Below are positions 23,245 to 34,520 of a stretch of DNA of 64,000 nt, in pieces. Both the position numbers and the translations under genes were made by a program. The notes below the pieces were generated by a model that did no database searches, had not been told where the DNA came from, and was given only the letters and a program-made list of their open reading frames with translations. This stretch comes from Chamaecyparis obtusa (lineage: Eukaryota > Streptophyta > Pinopsida > Cupressales > Cupressaceae): positions 857,001 through 921,000 of the forward strand of contig BSBK01000970.1 in NCBI GenBank assembly GCA_027943335.1. The letters are read 5' to 3'. Numbering within the stretch: position 1 is the first letter of the stretch; the number at the start of each line of letters is the position of its first letter.

Positions 23245-24745
23245 TGTTAATATGATTTAGAACAATAGAGACGGGGGGTGAATTAGTTGTTCTCAGGTCC
23301 AGATGTATAAAACAAACTTCAAGAACTTTTCCTTAAATCGGATCTAACAACCAAAACCAACTCGATCATCATTGATTCAATAATAGAAACATATAACATT
23401 GTAGTCCACTACCTAGCTGTATCTAACTTGTAAAACATAGAAATGTCTAAACCAAAACATTCACACAAGCATTGACACTAGGATTTATAGTGGAAACCCA
23501 ATCTGGGAAAAACCACTTTGTAACATGCTACTATTATTTTCACTCTTCTAAAGTGAGCTCAGTTAAAAGCCAACCCTGTCAAAGGTTACAATACACACTG
23601 TTAGGTGTGACCTGGTTAAAGGATTTCAATCACTCTATTAGAAGTGAGCCTTGTTATAGGACTTGCATACATTCCATTAGAATGCAACCTTGTTCAAAGG
23701 ATTTAAACATATGACTGTTAGGTCAACCTCTGTTAAAAGGATTTTGACTGTTACAATGGTTAGAAAGTAGCAACAATATTGATCTGAAAAATATACAACT
23801 CACTTTGCAAATATCATATCCAATTCCATACACAAATGCTGGTTTACTAACTTTGAAACTTTTCCATCTCCATCCCTGATCTGCTCGAAACTTTTCTTCA
23901 AGCAATCACCACACTTCTCCTTCAGCCTTTTCTTTCTTATACTGTCAATAACATCTACTGATCTTCCAGCATCCTCTATTCACCCATGCACACACATACC
24001 TAATGCTTAGGTTCCCTTAATACTTTCTCAATTAGGTTAACTCATCTTTTGCCTCTCAATCTCCTTTGTAGATCTTAGGGTTAGGTCAGATTCATTGAAT
24101 CTACCCGCTTTATGTTCTTCGGCTCCTTTTCTAGAAACATCTCAAATCTCTTAAAGATTTACAATAAAACATTTTTCAGTGCATTCAATGCTTTCAAACA
24201 ATCAATAAATAAAGTCAACATGTTTTACATAATCCAAGAATTCAACAATGTCGGCTCCAAATCTCAATTCTCTTCAAATATAAAAATACTGATGCTCGGT
24301 CAATACTATGATCAACTACTTAGTATTCATGTAGAAAGCTTGATCATTACTAAAAATGTTTCCTCGGCTTATACTGTCTTCCTCGACAATTAATTGATGT
24401 TCGATTGACACTAGAATTTTTCTCAGCATACACTAACTCGGTCGACACTAACATCACTCAGCTTGAACATGATTTCTCCATTTTTGCTCAGTCAAGCCTA
24501 CCAGTTTAGTCTTCAATCTTACTAAGATAAACAATACATTGTCTCATCATTGTACAACATAGTCAAGTACACTTTGTAGTATCAAGATAACTCAACCTTT
24601 CCTTAGGTGCTATTGTTACCAACCTTACCTATCCCCTTAGCAACACTCAAATAGATATAGTACTTTCCTAAGGAGCAACAATCTTATTAGTTAAGATTTG
24701 ACATCAATGACAACACAAGAATTGCTTCAATTGTAGTTTCCAACA
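23245..24745 (-). repeat. 5' LTR of the Copia element
   Basis: 1501 bp, the same length as the 3' LTR. The boundaries are fixed by the TSD GACTT on the right and by the PBS on the left. The promoter of the element should lie here; I did not identify the TATA box with confidence. Confidence 0.93.
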
Positions 24746-24750
24746 GACTT

Positions 24751-26048
24751 GACAGAGAAAGCTCCTGAAAGATTCTTTGTCCAAATAAAATTATCATTCT
24801 AGGAAATAAAGGCATGCTAACTTCAGATAACAAATGGGGAAATGTAGTCAATAGCAAAAGTCCCAAAGTGGTCCTTCATTCTCCTCATAAGATGATAGAA
24901 AGGGCCAACAACTAGTGGTCTATCTCCTAGGCAAAAATCCTCCCAGAATCTTATGGTCCACCCATCCCTTATCTATCATTTCAGACCTTCTCTAATGTGG
25001 GTGCAACTTTTAAGAGCATTGGCCCAAATATTAGACCTAGAAGGGAGATCATGAGGGTTAAGATTCTTGTGGAAGTGACCAATGTTAAGATACTTAGCTT
25101 TCATTATTTTGCACTAATCATCCAGACAAACAATCAAGTGCCAACCAACTTTGGAAATTAAGGCTTTGTTTAGATTTGTCAGCTTTATAACGCAAATCCA
25201 TCCCAAAGTTTTAGGTGTACAAACAGTGTGCCAATTAACTAGTACCATTCTCTTTTTTTCTTCCATTCCTATCTATAGAAAATAAAATTAGATTCTTTCT
25301 AGTTTTTCAACCATCACCTTTGAAATTTTAAATAAAGACAAGGAGTTAACTAGTATACCTTGTAAAGAGGCTGAGTGGAGTTGAAGCTTCCCAACACTAC
25401 TTAACATTTTACCCTTTAAGCTAGCAAGTTTCCTCTAAATTCTTTCAAGAATGGAGTTTTATAAGTTAGGAGTAACTTTCTTGATAGTTAGGGGAGAACT
25501 GAGGTAAGTACTTGGTAAATTAGCACACTAGCAACTTAGAATATCCTTGATCTTGACTTGGAGATCCTATTTGGTTTTGAAGAAATAGATGTTTCTCTTC
25601 CCATAGTTGATAAATTATCTCAAGGCATTAGCATAATCCCTAAGCATTTCCCTTCATTCCTTAGCCTCAATAACATAAGATTTTTTAAAGAGGAAGTGTC
25701 ATTGACAAAATACTGGAATACTAAGAGAGGAAGAGAGGTAGCAGCTTTAACACCCTGGATCCTTCCCACCTGCACTAGATGAAGGAAATTTCTTCATAGG
25801 ACCTTAGCAACCATAATAAATAGAAATGGAGACAATGGGTCCCCCTTCTCGAACCCTTTCACAACCTTAAATAAACCCCATGGAGTCCGATTGACTAAAA
25901 CTGGATAGTGAGTAGTCTCTATGGATTCATGGATGAGACCAACTCTATGATTGAAACCCAATTTGAGAAAGGTAGACTAGAGGAATTGCCATTTAACTTT
26001 ATCATACAATTTTGAGATGTCCAATTTAAAAGCCATGCCTAAATTATG
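24751..26048 (-). pseudogene. LINE reverse transcriptase and zf-RVT start (broken)
   Basis: Minus strand from 26048 leftwards: GMAFKLDISKLYDKVKW (first RT block; Leu replaces Ala of the usual KAYD), VKGFEKGDPLSPFLFIMVAK (RQGDPLSP block) and YFVND at about 25690, the position of the (Y/F)ADD active site (here the first Asp is Asn). Further left are LINE thumb and zf-RVT-like words. The frame is broken by many stops and by shifts. It ends at the TSD of the Copia element at 24746. It is an L1-type non-LTR retrotransposon remnant that once provided target-primed reverse transcription. Confidence 0.8.
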
Positions 26049-27118
26049 ACTTTGGTCCATCGAGTGGATAATTCAAGTCACAATTCAAATCAAAATTTTT
26101 CCAAAATTATTGGTATATTATGGTCGGGTTCTTTTGGAGGTTTTGTGACTCTATGGAACCCAAGTAAGTCAGATGGTGAGGCCTTATTGATGCAAGAGCA
26201 TCTCGGGTCCTTGGAAATCCTATGTCACCAAAAGATTTTGGAAGTTTGTCTGTGTTGCTTGGTTCCTTCTTTGACCAAGTTGGTTGGTAGTTGGTCGGTT
26301 TCCTTTGGTTACTGAGTGTGGTCAGTTATTCCCTGGGTGGTCGATTGTTTCACTGGCGCTTGACGATGCTTGTCTGTTGCTTGTTCATCCTTGCTTACCA
26401 AGTAGTTTATTTTTGAGTTTCTGTTGAGGCCGACTTGTGCATTGATTATGAGTCATGGATTTAATGCTGGTCTCCATCATTGGGAAGCGTGTGATCCCAG
26501 ATCTGACTGTTCCTTTTGTTGATTGTGGATCTGAAGGCCGATTTAGTTTGGTGTCCTCTTATATAAGTATAGTTGTTTGATTAGAGTTTTGGAGAGTCAA
26601 TTTTAGTAGAAGATAGAAGATAGTAGAATCAATATTGTTGGCCAATCCTTGCATACATTTGAGGACTTCTGTAATTCATTGTAATATCTGGCCGTAACCA
26701 AGAAGGCCTTACAACCCATCATGTATGAATCAATTTGAATGAAGATAATAAATCAATGATCCTGCTTTCTCTCTCACTGTGTTGTTATTGCTTTCGCATG
26801 TTGTTGAGTAGGTTGGATTTGTAGGGTGTGCCATCGGTTGGCCCCTATCATCCTTGTCCTTGTGTCACTTATATCTTTCTCAAAGCTATCTTGTAGTGAC
26901 TTTTCATCTCAATAATTTTTCCTTGCATATTTTCAATGTGTATGCTCCTAACACTAGAGCAGGTGGGGCACTAGTCTAGAGATAAATCTCCTCCCTAATT
27001 TTGGATGATCGGGTGGGTTTTAATATGGTGGTGGGTGACTGGAATTGTGAGTGTCAAGTTCTACATAGTCAAATCCCTAGTTAGACCAACTTTGAAACTC
27101 CTAGAAAGTGATAAAAAT
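26049..27118 (+). pseudogene. LINE endonuclease (EEP) fragment, plus strand, split by a solo LTR
   Basis: The plus strand reads ILWSGSFGGFVTLWNPSKSD (the GxSGGLxxxW pattern of plant LINE endonuclease) up to 26187. After removal of the solo LTR and one TSD it continues in frame at 26873 with SLHIFNVYAPN and, further on, MVVGDWNCECQ (usually GDFN). YAPN and GDxN are the hallmark endonuclease blocks. Its start abuts, in opposite orientation, the reverse transcriptase piece ending at 26048. This fits a 5' inversion of one LINE copy better than two separate LINEs. The right end near 27118 is approximate. Confidence 0.7.
26188..26867 (+). mobile_element. Solo LTR, 680 bp (Gypsy-type)
   Basis: It begins TGATGCAAGAGCATCTCGGG and ends TTGTGTCA, with perfect TSDs CTTAT (26183-26187 and 26868-26872). 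Both termini resemble those of the chromovirus LTRs at 32573 (TGATGCAGGAGCATC) and 45966 (CTTGTGTCA), so it belongs to that broader group. A TATA-like TATATAAG lies near 26572. It interrupts the LINE endonuclease frame. Confidence 0.88.
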
Positions 27119-28039
27119 TTAACATACAATGGACTACTAAGATGATGCTACGAAGAGATGGTACACTTAAAAAACATGATTTCAATTCATAGTGAATAAA
27201 TATTTAAATACAACAACCAAACATACAAATCAACATAGTCATGAATAATGTTGGCTCACAAAATTAGTAGAAGGAGCCAACAAAGTTTTCTTTAAATTTG
27301 AAGTTTAATAGTTAGGTTTCACAACCACAATTTCATAAGTGATATAATCAAAATTTCACCTATAAATCTCATCCAAGGGGATGAAGAGTACACCTAGAGA
27401 TTGAGACCAATCTTAAGCAATGAGTCATGATGAGATTAGCATATAAGAATATCATATGATAAACTTATGCAATTATATATATGATTCATAAACCGGTTGT
27501 CATATGTTTAAGAAACTATTATCAAAGTGAGCCCAAAAAATAAAGGAAAATGGTGTGTTTATACAATTTTCACCATTGAATTAGGCAAATAGAAATATAG
27601 TGCCAATTTATATATTTCCCAATTAAATATAAATAAAGTGTGAACCTTTTATTTTCTATTTGAACTAAAAATATAAGATATATAAAGATAATACAATGTA
27701 TCCATACATCCATGATTTCGTAGTCAACAAATCAAATCAGTTGACATGATAATGTTGTATACTCATTGAAATAAAAAAGTTAAAGATTCTCAAACTTCTT
27801 AATAACGGTTCATAACATTTAAAATATAAAAATTATATGCATTATCATATCTTGCAATAGTGAGCCTTTATATTATAGTCGCAATCAAACTCAAACCATC
27901 TAGATACATGACTAACCATAAGAATTTACAATGGACAAACACCCGTGCCTTGAAGGAAAAAACCTATTAAAGACAAACAAAAAATGATTGATTTGAAATT
28001 AATTAACTTATTGTAAATAAAATTATAATTTAGATGAAG
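27119..28039. other. AT-rich intergenic DNA
   Basis: No frame, terminal repeat or known domain on either strand. It may contain very old repeat remnants that I cannot identify. Confidence 0.4.
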
Positions 28040-29530
28040 AAATGTCTATTCTTAAACAACATTAAGCTCATAGTCAAAAGTAAAATTTTACTAATAAAAG
28101 TGGAACAACAAATTATCAATTTTTAGTGGAGATAAGGTGTAAAATCACAATTCAATTGACCGTTTAATAGTATACTATTTAAGTAGAATGAGAATATTTA
28201 TACCATAGTGGTACTCAACTCAAATCATCTAGATACATGATAAATTATGTAAAATTACAATGGATAAACACCTATTTCTTTAAGAAAATAAATATATTAA
28301 TTTGACAGAAAATAAATTTATTTTAAATTAATTAACATATCGTAAATAAAAATAGTGATGTATACAAATAAAGATCTGTATTCTTAAACAATATTAATTT
28401 CAACAAGTCAAAAGTAAAATTTCACTAACAAAAGTAGGACAAGGACATCAATTTTTAGTGGGGATGAGTTGTAAAATTACTATTCAATTGACTGCTATAT
28501 AGGTAGTGTTTAAATAGAACACGACTACTAAAAAATGATGAAGTTTATATAGGAAGTGAAAAATGACATACATCAGTCTTTCCTTAAAAATAATTTCATT
28601 CCATCAAATACTTCAATTCCTAGCAACTTAAATTTCAAAATTACTCAACACCAAAAAGATTTTTCACAATATATTCTTTCAATCTACCATTTCAAGTTAA
28701 TTAATCTATAGTAAATAAAATAGTGGCATGTATGAAGAAATGCCTATTCTTAAACAACATTAAGTTCAACGGTTAGAATTAAAATTTCACCAATTAAAGT
28801 AGGACAACAACTTATCAATTTTTAGTGGTGATGAGCTATAAAATCACCATTTAATTGACCCTTAAATAAAATCATGTTTAAATAGAATGTGGCTACGAAA
28901 AATGATGATGAAGTTTATATAGATAATGAATAGTGTCATATGTCAAAACGATGATGAAGTTTATATAGATAATGAATAGTGTCATATGTCAAAATGATGA
29001 TGAAGTTTATATAGTAAATGAATAGTGTCATATGCCATTCTTTCCTTAAAATACAATTTTGTTCCATCAAATTCTTCAAAATCTAAACAACATCAAGTTC
29101 AATGGTCAAAAGTAAAATTTCCCAAATAAAAGTAGGACAACAACTTATCAATTTTTAGTGGAAATGAGGCATAAAATCACAATTCAATTGAACATTGGAT
29201 AGTATAATGTTTATGTCTAGAATGTGAATATTTATGTCATAGTGTTACTCAACTCAAATAATCTAGACACATGACCAACCGTGCAAAAACAATGGATAAA
29301 ATAAAAATAGTGGTTTATATTAATAAAGATCTATATTCTTAAACAACAATAAGTTCAACAAGTCAAAAGTAAAATTTCACCAATAAAAGTAGAACAATGA
29401 CATATCAATTTTTAGTGGGGATGAGTTGTAAAACCACAATTCAATTGACCGCTATATAGATAGTGTTTAACTCGAATGTGTCTACTGAAATGATGATGAT
29501 GTTTATATAGTAAATGAATAATGTTGTATG
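28040..29530. repeat. Degenerate tandem array, ~255-370-bp units
   Basis: The words TTCTTAAACAACATTAAG, GTCAAAAGTAAAATTT, ATCAATTTTTAGTGG and ACAATTCAATTGAC recur in this order, with the first near 28046, 28378, 28746, 29083 and 29336. Five diverged units are visible. A unit also includes TTCAACTCAAAT(C/A)ATCTAGA and a TGAAGTTTATATAG word. Non-coding, satellite-like. Confidence 0.75.
28900..29035. repeat. Three-copy ~49-bp tandem repeat
   Basis: GATGATGAAGTTTATATAG followed by (A)TAATGAATAGTGTCATATG is present three times in a row with only a few differences. It is nested in the larger array and is clearly younger than it. Confidence 0.85.
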
Positions 29531-30935
29531 TCATTCTAGCCTTAAAAAACAATTGTATTCTATTAACAACTTAGATTTCGTTTCTAGATTTAACTGTATG
29601 TTAGTTTATCCCTTAGATCACATTTCATTCTAATGATGGATCACAATTATTGTATTTGAATGTGTGAATATTTGCATCAAATGTTCATAGAAAAGCTAAC
29701 AATCAAATCGAATCAAATCAAATCTAAAATCCATCTTCATTCATTCATAGATTGTGTGAAAAATTATTGTATTTGAAGTTAAATTTCAATATTATTCAAT
29801 ACCCAAAATATTTCTCACAACATATTATTTCAAAGTGACAAAAGCTCTCGAAACACATGGCATTAGTCATTGCTTACATTTCTAAATTGTGGGCCATATT
29901 ATGAACCAGATTGCTGTGGATAGAGAGGGTGTGAAAAAGTATGGATACTGGAATATTTGATCAAAACAGAAACCACTGAAAAGGATAAGCGCCAAGTCCA
30001 GTCCAAAGCAGCCGCCCTCAGTGTCTGCAAGTCAACTTTCTTTTGTCATGGGGTGATGAGAATACAGACATAAAAGTGTTTGCTTCTCTCTAATCTACTT
30101 CAAAGTGGGGTTTTCTATCACTATATACTGTGGATTGCACGTAAGTCATGATAGTCATCAATAGAAACGTACGTGTGGGATTGACATCATCTATAGTATT
30201 CCATGGTTGAAAGAGAGATAAGAACAATTGACCATCTTCATGGTTGACTCAACCTAGGCTAAGACAGAATCAATCACTGTAGAGTACAACCAAGAGAAGT
30301 GGGCTATCAAGCTTGACATCCCTGAGAAAAGAATATGATTATGAAAGATAAGTATAATGAATTATAATATGTAAAGAATAGTTGTGAAGGTTGTGGGTAT
30401 CAAAGTATAATATTGATAGATAGAGTATTTTTATAAGCATGATAAAGACTATATAAAAATAATTATTTTTAATTATTATATAAATTTTATTCTAATAATG
30501 ACGTGTTGTTTTATGCGGTATTAGACATTCAAAATTCTTTTAGTAGTTTATGGTTTTGAATGATATTTTGTATTATGTTTAGAATTAGGTATTGTACTAT
30601 TCACATGTGAACCTAGCTTGATGTGACATTGTATTCTATATTGGATGTGGATTTTACATGGTTGAATTGTTGGAAATATGGTCCAATATTACTCTTCCCG
30701 TAGTAGTCAATTGGAAAGAAAATACAGACAAAATAAGCAAGTTATCAAGCTTCACATCCTTTAGAAAAAAAAGCAGTACAATAGAAAAGTATAATGAATT
30801 AAATATAAAAAATGGTTATGAAGGTTGTGGGGTATCAGAGTATTGACTAAAACAAATTAAATATTCATATATAACATTTTTACAAGGATTAAAAAGACAA
30901 TATGTAGGAAAAATTGTTTCCAATTACTATGTAGA
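29531..30935. other. Intergenic DNA with one non-repetitive, less AT-rich patch
   Basis: No sustained frame. Between about 29880 and 30320 the sequence is noticeably less AT-rich and I see no repeat in it. It holds ACGT cores (GCACGTAAG, AACGTACGTGTGG) and several TTGAC/GTCAA words. The words GTATAATGAATTA and GAAGGTTGTGG(G)GTATCA recur at about 30352-30405 and 30789-30838, a diverged local duplication. Confidence 0.35.
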
Positions 30936-31205
30936 CTTCATCATAATAATGACAATGTGTCATTTTCTGTGACACTAGGCATTCAAAGCTTTTTTAGCAC
31001 TATATGGTTTTGAATGGTAATTTTTATTATGTTTAAAACTATGTGTTGTGTTATTAATGTGTAAATGTGCCTTCATCATAATAATGACAATGTGTCATTT
31101 TCTATGACACTAGGCATTCAAAGCTTTTTTAGCACTATATGGTTTTGAATGGTAATTTTTATTATGTTTAAAACTATGTGTTGTGTTATTAATGTGTAAA
31201 TGAGC
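30936..31205. repeat. Near-perfect 135-bp tandem duplication
   Basis: CTTCATCATAATAATGACAA starts at 30936 and again at 31071, and the 135 bp between are repeated with about two differences (for example TTTCTGTGACAC against TTTCTATGACAC). It is the least diverged repeat of this intergenic region. Confidence 0.9.
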
Positions 31206-32567
31206 CTTGATGTGATATTGTACTCTATATCGGATATGGATTTTATGTAGTTGAATTATTGCAAAAGTGGTCAAATACCACTCCTAGAATATATAGCCAA
31301 CTGGAAAGAAAAACTAATGAAAATTAACCTCTTGTATTTTACAGAAGTAAAGTACTTCCCATACAAATGTATGAGCTAAATTGATTTATTTATGATGAAC
31401 ATTATTAGACCTTATTTAGAGCTAAGTCTAGAAAAATAATTCATTTATTAAGTATATAATATGTATAATGACAAAGGCACGGGATAAGTGATTTTTGGAT
31501 CTCTATATTTGGTCATTAACACGTGATTATAGCATATTTGATGTAGGAGTATCCAAAAAAATTTCATCATGCTTCATTGCATAATCTCAACATGACTAAT
31601 AGTAAATACTTAAGAGTTCAACAATATCTTTTAGGAAAATTGTGTCTCAACCTTGCAATAACAAAAATATACTATTGATATGTGAGCAAGGGGGTAACCC
31701 CTTAGGAGTTTTGATCCCTTGATTGGTTGGGGGCTGGGGGAAATGTGCCCCAACAATATTTTCTAAGGAAAGTTCCCACAAAATAAGATTTCATTTATAA
31801 TCTATCATTATGAATCCTAACTACTTATCATTAGGTCACTGATTTAATGGTGGATATTTTGTACGATTAGTTTTCCCTCGAAGGAAACCCCATTCTTTGA
31901 GGGAATTGTATTATGACGGTGTTGTTATGTATTCTAAATGTCTAATAGATTTTGATTTGCCTTTGGATATCCATTGGTGATGCTCTGCTAAGAAGCTTTC
32001 TTTACTAGTATATTATAATCTATTGTTAATTTATGAATAATATGCTAGGTGGCTTTTGGAGTGTGGGGTTTTTCTCCCAAAAGCATTTTCCCACATAAAT
32101 CACTATGTTGTGGTACTTACATGTTATTTATGTTAATTTTTGGTAAGTTATAGTAACTATTATAAACATATGAGAAAGATTTTTCATAACCCTTTTGTCA
32201 AGGTTTATGTCAAATTTTTTTTTGCTACCTTAGCTTCATTACAATATTTTGCCCAACATATGATCATTATTTTAGTAGTTTGGATCAGTTTACAAAACTT
32301 TATCGTCACCAAAATTTCATAGTCCAAAAGCGATCAACACTAACTTTACTAGGAGAGATTTGAAAAACCTTTTCATACCTTATATTATTAGACCCAAAAA
32401 AACACAAGGCAATATAAGACAAGAGGAACCCTCAAATGAAGTTGCAAAATTTTTTGTTAACTCTTAGAGCTTCATTATTAGACTTACATTGACATATATG
32501 TTTCTTTGCATTCTAAATTTTAAATGTGAATTTGATTTTTATATCTAACATGCAGGTCTTGTTATTC
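31206..32567. other. AT-rich intergenic DNA
   Basis: No coding frame, LTR ends or repeats that I can support. A G-rich patch with AAGGGGGTAACCCC and GGTTGGGGGCTGGGGG lies near 31688-31745. Confidence 0.4.
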
Positions 32568-32572
32568 TCTAT

Positions 32573-33357
32573 TGATGCAGGAGCATCTTGGGTCTTGAGC
32601 AATCTTGCATCACCAAAAATATTTCCTATTTTCCTATACCTATCTGATGTTTGTTTTGTAGCCATTGCTACTGTTGGTTTCTTGCCTTGTAAAGTTAATG
32701 TGGTGTTGTGGACCTATTCTTGAGCATTCTCCTAAGAGCGCACATCCTAATTCATTTGGACCTAGAATTTATTGTCATTTTCCTCGGGCATTGATTCACC
32801 GCCAGTTTCACATGAAACGTGTGGTATTTCATCTTGCGCAGTTCCATGTGAGGAAATCAGATCTTGCAAAGTTTAGGATATGTTCTTGGATCATGTGTGG
32901 ACCTAAATGTCACTTCACAATGTATTTTTTTATTTATTTCTTTAGTTTTGGTTTCTCCTCCTAAGTGGACTTATAATGTAATTAAATGCCTGACTAGCCA
33001 ACCTGTGGCTTTGCTGGCTATATATTCAGAGCTTAGGCAGTTCTAGTTAGAAGATGGTAGTAGTAAAAGAGTAGTAGTAGCAGAAAAGAAGATAATATGT
33101 GAGTTGAGACTTTGAATTCATAATTCTCATTGTATAAGGCCGAAACCTGGAAGGCCTCACAACTAGGCATGTCAAAAGATTTAATATAATTGCACCAGTG
33201 TTGTTACCAGTTGCTTGTCTCATATCCATTATGTTTTCACTAATTTCATGTGGTTTTTATATTGCTTCTATGTGTAACTCTTCCAAGGGCATGTTAGTAG
33301 GTTTAAGAAGTCTCAATTAACCCTAATTCTGCCTTCACCTTCCTAGCCCTTCCATCA
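32573..33357 (+). repeat. 5' LTR of the chromovirus
   Basis: Starts TGATGCAGGAGCATCTTGGG and ends CCTTCCATCA. It has the same length as the reassembled 3' LTR. Confidence 0.92.
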
Positions 33358-33372
33358 AGTGGAATTAGAGTG
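33358..33372 (+). promoter_or_regulatory. Degenerate primer binding site
   Basis: TGGAATTAGAGTG two bases after the 5' LTR resembles TGGTATCAGAG, complementary to initiator tRNA-Met, with two mismatches. Confidence 0.65.
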
Positions 33373-33493
33373 AAGTTCTTTCTCATGGATTGGATTGTGG
33401 AGAACCTTATTGGATTGGTTGTAGGGTGGCAGATTTGAGATCTGACCTGTAACTTGTAGAAGGTTATGATCTTGCTGAAACCTGATTGTCAAG

Positions 33494-34520
33494 ATGGTTC
33501 ATGTTAGAGGAAATGATAATGCTATCATGGATATATTGAGGCAGATTGCAACTAGGATTGAAGTTGTAGAGACAGTCTAGAGAAGAGGCACACATCTTGA
33601 AGATGTTAGTGATGAAGAAGAAGAAGCACCTAATCCTGAACTTGAAGTTGAGCAGGATGAGGAAATACTTTTGTGAGTTTTGTCTAAGGATAACTCCAGA
33701 CCTGCAATTGAAGTTGCTTGCTATGATGGAAGACTTGAGACCGATACACTTTTGGATTGGATCTTTGAGATGGAAAAATACTTTGAGTATGAAGGTACTC
33801 TTGATAATAAGAAGGTTAAGGTAGTAGTTACAAAGTTGAAAGGTCATGCATCTCTTTGGTGGGATCATTTGCAAACTGAGAGACAGAAGAGAGGAAATGA
33901 AAAGATTAAGACATGGATGAAGATGATTGGAAAGATGAAGAAGAAGTTTCTTCTAGCTAAGTACCAAGTTAATTTGATGAGAAAAATGCAAAATTTGAGA
34001 CAAAAGGACATGAGTGTGAAAGAAGATATTGAGGAATTTTACAAATTGGATATCAAATCTGGACATGTGGATGATGAAGTTGAGAAGGTGGCTAGATACC
34101 TGAATGGCCTAAGGACATCAATTTAGGATAAGATCAGTTATGTTAAAATAGATAGTGTGGAAGAAGCATAAAATTTTTCTTTGAAGGCTGAAGAGTGATT
34201 GACAAAGAGACATGAACAAAGACAAAGATGAAGAAGTGGTAGATTTTAGAGAAGTAGAGGTAGATCTTATGGAGAAAGTAGCAGATCTAACAATGTAGTA
34301 CAAGATAAAGGATGGAAAGATCAACCTGTAGGTAGAAGAGCTAATTACTCTAGAGGTAGCTATACTAGTTACTCTAGGAATAAAAATGGTGGGAAAAGAG
34401 AAGAGAAATCTTGGTTTAAAGTTACTTGTTACAAATGTGGTGAAGGACATAGAGCTTTTGAATGTACTAACTCTGGAAAGAAGACTGGAGGTAATGGAAG
34501 AAACAATTTGGCTTGTGAAG
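33494..34520 (+). pseudogene. Chromovirus gag
   Basis: Begins at the ATG at 33494 (MVHVRGNDNAIMDILRQI). Capsid pattern: LLDWIFEMEKYFEYEG, VTKLKGHASLWWDHL and MRKMQNLRQKDMSVKEDIEEF, typical retrotransposon gag. An Arg-rich stretch follows, then the knuckle CYKCGEGHRAFEC at 34427-34465, one residue shorter than CX2CX4HX4C. In-frame stops at 33578, 33674, 34124, 34169, 34196, 34229 and 34247 and no frameshift. Several sit where CAG, CAA or CGA would make sense. Role: capsid formation and RNA packaging. Confidence 0.9.

Larger units (their letters stand above)
16893..24745 (-). mobile_element. Copia/Sirevirus-type LTR retrotransposon, 7853 bp, complete but broken
   Basis: It is flanked by perfect 5-bp TSDs GACTT (16888-16892 and 24746-24750). 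The two LTRs are 1501 bp each, start TGTTGG when read on the minus strand and end in ...TTAACA. The PBS is complementary to initiator tRNA-Met. The order is gag, protease, integrase, reverse transcriptase, RNase H, then several polypurine tracts, which is the Ty1/Copia order; the repeated tracts are a Sirevirus trait. LTR copies differ by a few percent by eye, mostly transitions. It is inserted in a LINE. Confidence 0.93.
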
